Positions 18,645 through 20,795 of a stretch of 20,795 nucleotides of DNA are shown here, in pieces (positions within the stretch are counted from its first letter, which is position 1; every line of letters begins with the position of its first letter). A model generated the notes under the pieces. That model was not told the DNA's origin and searched no databases. It saw only the letters and a list, made by a program, of their open reading frames with translations. Source of the stretch: JBFXAM01 sp050184295 (GTDB taxonomy: Bacteria; Planctomycetota; Phycisphaerae; UBA1845; Fen-1342); NCBI GenBank assembly GCA_050184295.1, contig JBFXAM010000077.1, positions 1 through 20,795 on the forward strand, given 5' to 3'. Position numbers and translations under genes: made by a program.

Positions 18645-18673
18645 GTCGCATCACGGCGTGCGCGCCGTACAAT
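18645..18673 (+). promoter_or_regulatory. Candidate promoter for the phosphatase/haem lipoprotein gene
   Basis: TACAAT at 18668-18673 is one base off the -10 consensus. GTCGCA at 18645-18650 is a weak -35 at 17-nt spacing. A GGCCGC/GCGGCC hairpin (18678-18693) falls at the predicted transcript start, and a 14-bp palindrome follows at 18754-18767. Confidence 0.35.
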
Positions 18674-18753
18674 CCGCGGCCGCCGGCGCGGCCTCGTGCG
18701 ACACGCGCAAGCGAAGTTGGGCACGATGGCGCAGCGCGTGAACGCGATGCAGA

Positions 18754-18767
18754 GTGTGCGCGCACAC
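18754..18767. promoter_or_regulatory. 14-bp perfect palindrome upstream of the phosphatase/haem gene
   Basis: GTGTGCGCGCACAC is a perfect inverted repeat lying about 80 nt downstream of the candidate -10 box and 14 nt before the GGGAGG ribosome binding site. It could be an operator or an mRNA hairpin. It may also be chance in very GC-rich sequence. Confidence 0.3.
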
Positions 18768-18790
18768 GTCGACGCGCCAGGGAGGTTCGC

Positions 18791-19741
18791 TTGCGACAAT
18801 CCTTCCCCCCGGCGGGAAACCAGAGGCGGAGCCGCGGAGCGATCCTCGCCCTACTGCTCTGGGCAGTGCTGGGCGGCTGCCTCGCGACGCGGCGGACGGC
18901 GGACCCGACCGACGCCGTGAACTCGCGCGGATTGCACAACGTCATCCGGGTCAGCGATCGTCTCATCAGCGGCTCCCTGCCCGAGAACGACCGCGGCTTC
19001 GACGAACTGGACTCGCTCGGCGTCAAGACGATCATCTCGGTGGACGGCGCGACGCCCGACGTCGCCCGCGCCGCCGCGCGCGGCATGCGCTACGTTCATG
19101 TCCCGGTCGGCTATCACGGGCTGAGCGTTGCGCAGCAGCGGCGGATCGCCCGCGCCGCGCGCGATCTGCCTGGGCCGATCTATCTGCACTGTCACCATGG
19201 GAAGCACCGCGGACCGGCGGCGGCCGCGTCGGCGGCGGTGCTGCTCGGCGAGATGTCGCCGGAGGCGGGAGACGCGTTTCTGAAAAAGGCCGGCACGTCC
19301 AGCAGCTATCCCGGGCTCTTTGCGTGCGTGCAGAGCGCCCGCGCGCTCGATGCGAAGGAGCTCGACGCGACCCCGCCGGACTTCCCCGCGATCGCGCCGC
19401 GCCCGGCCTTCGTCGAAGCCATGTCGGCGGCACAGGACGCTTTCGACCACCTCGTCGCGATCCGCGACGCCCAGTGGCGCACGCCGGCGAGCCATCCCGA
19501 TCTCGTGCCGACTGCCGAAGCCGCACGACTCGAATCGCTGTTGCGCGGCATGCTCGACGACCCCGCGGCGACTGGACGACCGGCGGACTTTCTGCCGATG
19601 CTGCGCGCATCGCAGCAGCGCGCCGCCGAGCTCGAAGTCGAGATCGCCGCCGGTGCGGCGGCGGATGTGCTGACCGCCGGTTTGGCGCGACTGGGCGCGA
19701 CATGCCGCGACTGTCACACGATTTACCGCGACCAGCGCTGA
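18791..19741 (+). CDS. Lipoprotein: CX5R tyrosine/dual-specificity phosphatase-like domain fused to cytochrome c'-like CXXCH domain
   Basis: This is a 316-residue protein with a TTG start, supported by a GGGAGG 5 nt upstream. A basic N-terminus and hydrophobic run lead to lipobox LGGC (Cys30), so it is exported. Residues ~45-185 follow the dual-specificity phosphatase plan: LHNVIRVSDRLISGSLPEND, LDSLGVKTIISVDGATPD, YVHVPVGYHGLS and the P-loop LHCHHGKHRGPA, with catalytic Cys134 and Arg140. The usual Ser/Thr after the Arg is Gly141, and the WPD-like position (PVGYHG) has no Asp. Residues ~205-316 are predicted alpha-helical and end with a single haem-binding CRDCH (Cys305, Cys308, His309) close to the C-terminus, as in class II cytochromes c'. 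The two domains together suggest a periplasmic, haem-linked phosphatase or phosphate-binding sensor. It is divergent from the TPR lipoprotein gene. Confidence 0.82.
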   Translation: MRQSFPPAGNQRRSRGAILALLLWAVLGGCLATRRTADPTDAVNSRGLHNVIRVSDRLISGSLPENDRGFDELDSLGVKTIISVDGATPDVARAAARGMRYVHVPVGYHGLSVAQQRRIARAARDLPGPIYLHCHHGKHRGPAAAASAAVLLGEMSPEAGDAFLKKAGTSSSYPGLFACVQSARALDAKELDATPPDFPAIAPRPAFVEAMSAAQDAFDHLVAIRDAQWRTPASHPDLVPTAEAARLESLLRGMLDDPAATGRPADFLPMLRASQQRAAELEVEIAAGAAADVLTAGLARLGATCRDCHTIYRDQR

Positions 19742-19798
19742 GCAGCGATGCAACGGCGCGCGATCCGAACACACCGCCCGGTCCGGTAATTGGCATCG

Positions 19799-19838
19799 GC
19801 GTGGCGGCCGAGTCAGCCGGATTCCGCCGACTCCACGC
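19799..19838 (+). terminator. Structured element after the phosphatase/haem gene, candidate terminator
   Basis: GCGTG (19799-19803) pairs with CACGC (19834-19838). GAGTC (19810-19814) pairs with GACTC (19829-19833), and CGG with CCG around an ATT loop. It begins 58 nt after the stop codon. No T-tract follows. Confidence 0.3.
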
Positions 19839-20005
19839 GTTGGGGCCGTGGTTTCGCGCAAGAAGCGCCGTCCCGCCTTGATTGCCGTGATCTCGCTCAA
19901 CACCGCGCGCGGATGCGGCCGATGGAAGCAGTGTGTGTGGACTCCGGTCCCCGAATCCGGGCGTGCCAGGGACGGCGCGGAACCTTGACGTGCGAGCGGC
20001 CAACA

Positions 20006-20026
20006 GGCGGGCCCCCTGGGCCTGCC
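20006..20026. terminator. 9-bp hairpin between convergent genes, candidate bidirectional terminator
   Basis: GGCGGGCCC (20006-20014) pairs with GGGCCTGCC (20018-20026) with one G-U pair and a CCT loop. It lies 157 nt past the end of the TerC-family gene, read on the minus strand. A very stable stem, but no T-tract on either side. Confidence 0.35.
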
Positions 20027-20182
20027 GCGGCTCCCCCGGCGCGGGCACGGAAGCCCGATCCGACACGCGGCCTCTCGCCGTCAAGGCTCCCCGGACGCCG
20101 ATCTGACCGGCAGGATCCCACGACAACCCGTCCTGCGCCCGATCCCCGCCGCGTATGAGCCGTTGCGCGTCCCGCCGCCGTG

Positions 20183-20795
20183 TCAGTGCACGGCGTCGGC
20201 GGGCGGCGTTTCGCGCAAGCGGACGGGTGCGACCTTTGCACGAACGCGGAGATTGAGCGCTTCGACGAAGAGCGAGAACGCGAGCGCGAAGTAGATGTAA
20301 CCCTTGTGGATGTGCTGGCCGCATCCGTCCGCGACGAGCATGACGCCGATGAGCAGCAGGAACGCGAGCGCGAGCATCTTGAGCGTCGGGTGTTTCTCAA
20401 CGTAGGCGCTGATCGTGCCCGCGAAGAAGAGCATGACGCCGACGGCGATGACGATCGAGATGACCATGATGTGCAGGTCGCGGGCCATGCCGACCGCCGT
20501 GATCACCGAATCGAGCGAGAAGACGAGATCGAGCAGGAGAATCTGCACGATGACCGGACCGAAGGCGGCGACGGCGGCGCGACCGGCCCGGTGCACGTCG
20601 GGGCCTTCGAGCTTGTGGTGAATCTCGTGGGTCGCTTTCGCGATCAGGAACAGGCCGCCGAGCAAGAGGATCAGTTCGCGTCCGGAGACGGGATGTTCGA
20701 GGTTGGAGAAGAGGGGCGCGGTGAGGCGCATGATCCAGGTGATCGCGAGCAGCAGCGCGATGCGCATGCCCATCGCCTGCAGCAGCCCGATCTGC
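20183..20795 (-). CDS. TerC family integral membrane protein (5' end outside window)
   Basis: About 204 residues are visible. Several hydrophobic segments alternate with short loops: ALLLAITWIMRLTAPLF, ELILLLGGLFLIAKATHEIH, VIVQILLLDLVFSLDSVITA, MVISIVIAVGVMLFFAGTIS, LALAFLLLIGVMLVADG and YIYFALAFSLFVEALNLR. The LLLDLVFSLDSV motif with its acidic residues inside a membrane segment and the LIAKATHEIHHKLE segment are typical of the TerC/Alx/YgdQ family. Members have been linked to manganese export and metalation of secreted proteins, and to tellurite or pH stress. The frame is open through the right edge (GLLQAMGM precedes), so the first one or two membrane segments are missing. The C-terminus is cytoplasmic-looking and basic. 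Confidence 0.9.
   Translation of the reverse strand, partial: QIGLLQAMGMRIALLLAITWIMRLTAPLFSNLEHPVSGRELILLLGGLFLIAKATHEIHHKLEGPDVHRAGRAAVAAFGPVIVQILLLDLVFSLDSVITAVGMARDLHIMVISIVIAVGVMLFFAGTISAYVEKHPTLKMLALAFLLLIGVMLVADGCGQHIHKGYIYFALAFSLFVEALNLRVRAKVAPVRLRETPPADAVH

Larger units (their letters stand above)
19742..20182. other. Gene-free 441-base stretch between convergent genes
   Basis: I find no convincing coding region, tRNA or known RNA here. It contains two hairpin candidates listed separately (19799-19838 and 20006-20026). A small open frame on each strand has no ribosome binding site and a composition typical of chance frames. It is the largest non-coding stretch of the window. Confidence 0.6.

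Noticed and set aside
19790..20158. Small plus-strand open frame in the 441-base gap (and a minus-strand counterpart)
   Set aside because: No Shine-Dalgarno, Pro/Arg-rich chance composition, no motif.

Overview
The window is uniformly very GC-rich and looks like chromosomal DNA of an uncultured Planctomycetota-type bacterium. That placement is inferred from gene content: a very long secreted protein with Kelch and thrombospondin-type-3 (TSP3) repeats and a Cys-Gly/hydrophobic/Arg-rich C-terminal sorting tail, TPR lipoproteins, and a phosphatase-haem fusion. I see no phage, transposon, CRISPR array, rRNA or tRNA. 

Layout. (1) 1-1242, minus: a trehalose-phosphatase fused to a GH15 domain, cut by the left edge. 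(2) 1367-4603, minus: a secreted protein with 12 Kelch-type and about 11 TSP3-type repeats and a C-terminal anchor; a candidate sigma70-type promoter lies upstream. (3) 4871-14771, minus: six co-directional genes read in the order nadE, nucleotide-sugar dehydrogenase, GDP-mannose 3,5-epimerase-like protein, FkbM methyltransferase, class I methyltransferase, and a 1260-residue glycosyltransferase-like protein. The junctions are tight (nadE/dehydrogenase ATGA or near-overlap; 4 nt between methyltransferase and glycosyltransferase). This reads as a glycan-building cluster: NAD+ supply, uronate/epimerised sugar nucleotide formation, methylation, transfer. (4) 15036-15968, plus: lipoyl synthase lipA, divergent from nadE. 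(5) 16060-18569, minus: a TPR lipoprotein and a GNAT acetyltransferase, overlapping by ATGA. (6) 18791-19741, plus: a lipoprotein joining a CX5R phosphatase-like domain to a C-terminal CXXCH (cytochrome c'-like) domain, divergent from the TPR lipoprotein. (7) 19742-20182: the only gene-free stretch above 300 bases. (8) 20183-20795, minus: a TerC-family membrane protein, cut by the right edge. 

The most unusual items are the phosphatase/haem fusion lipoprotein and the glycosyltransferase fold split by six tandem beta-rich repeats. Next are the plant-like GDP-mannose 3,5-epimerase with its catalytic residues retained, and the TPR lipoprotein with clustered histidines. Protein family calls rest on motifs read by eye; no database search was run.
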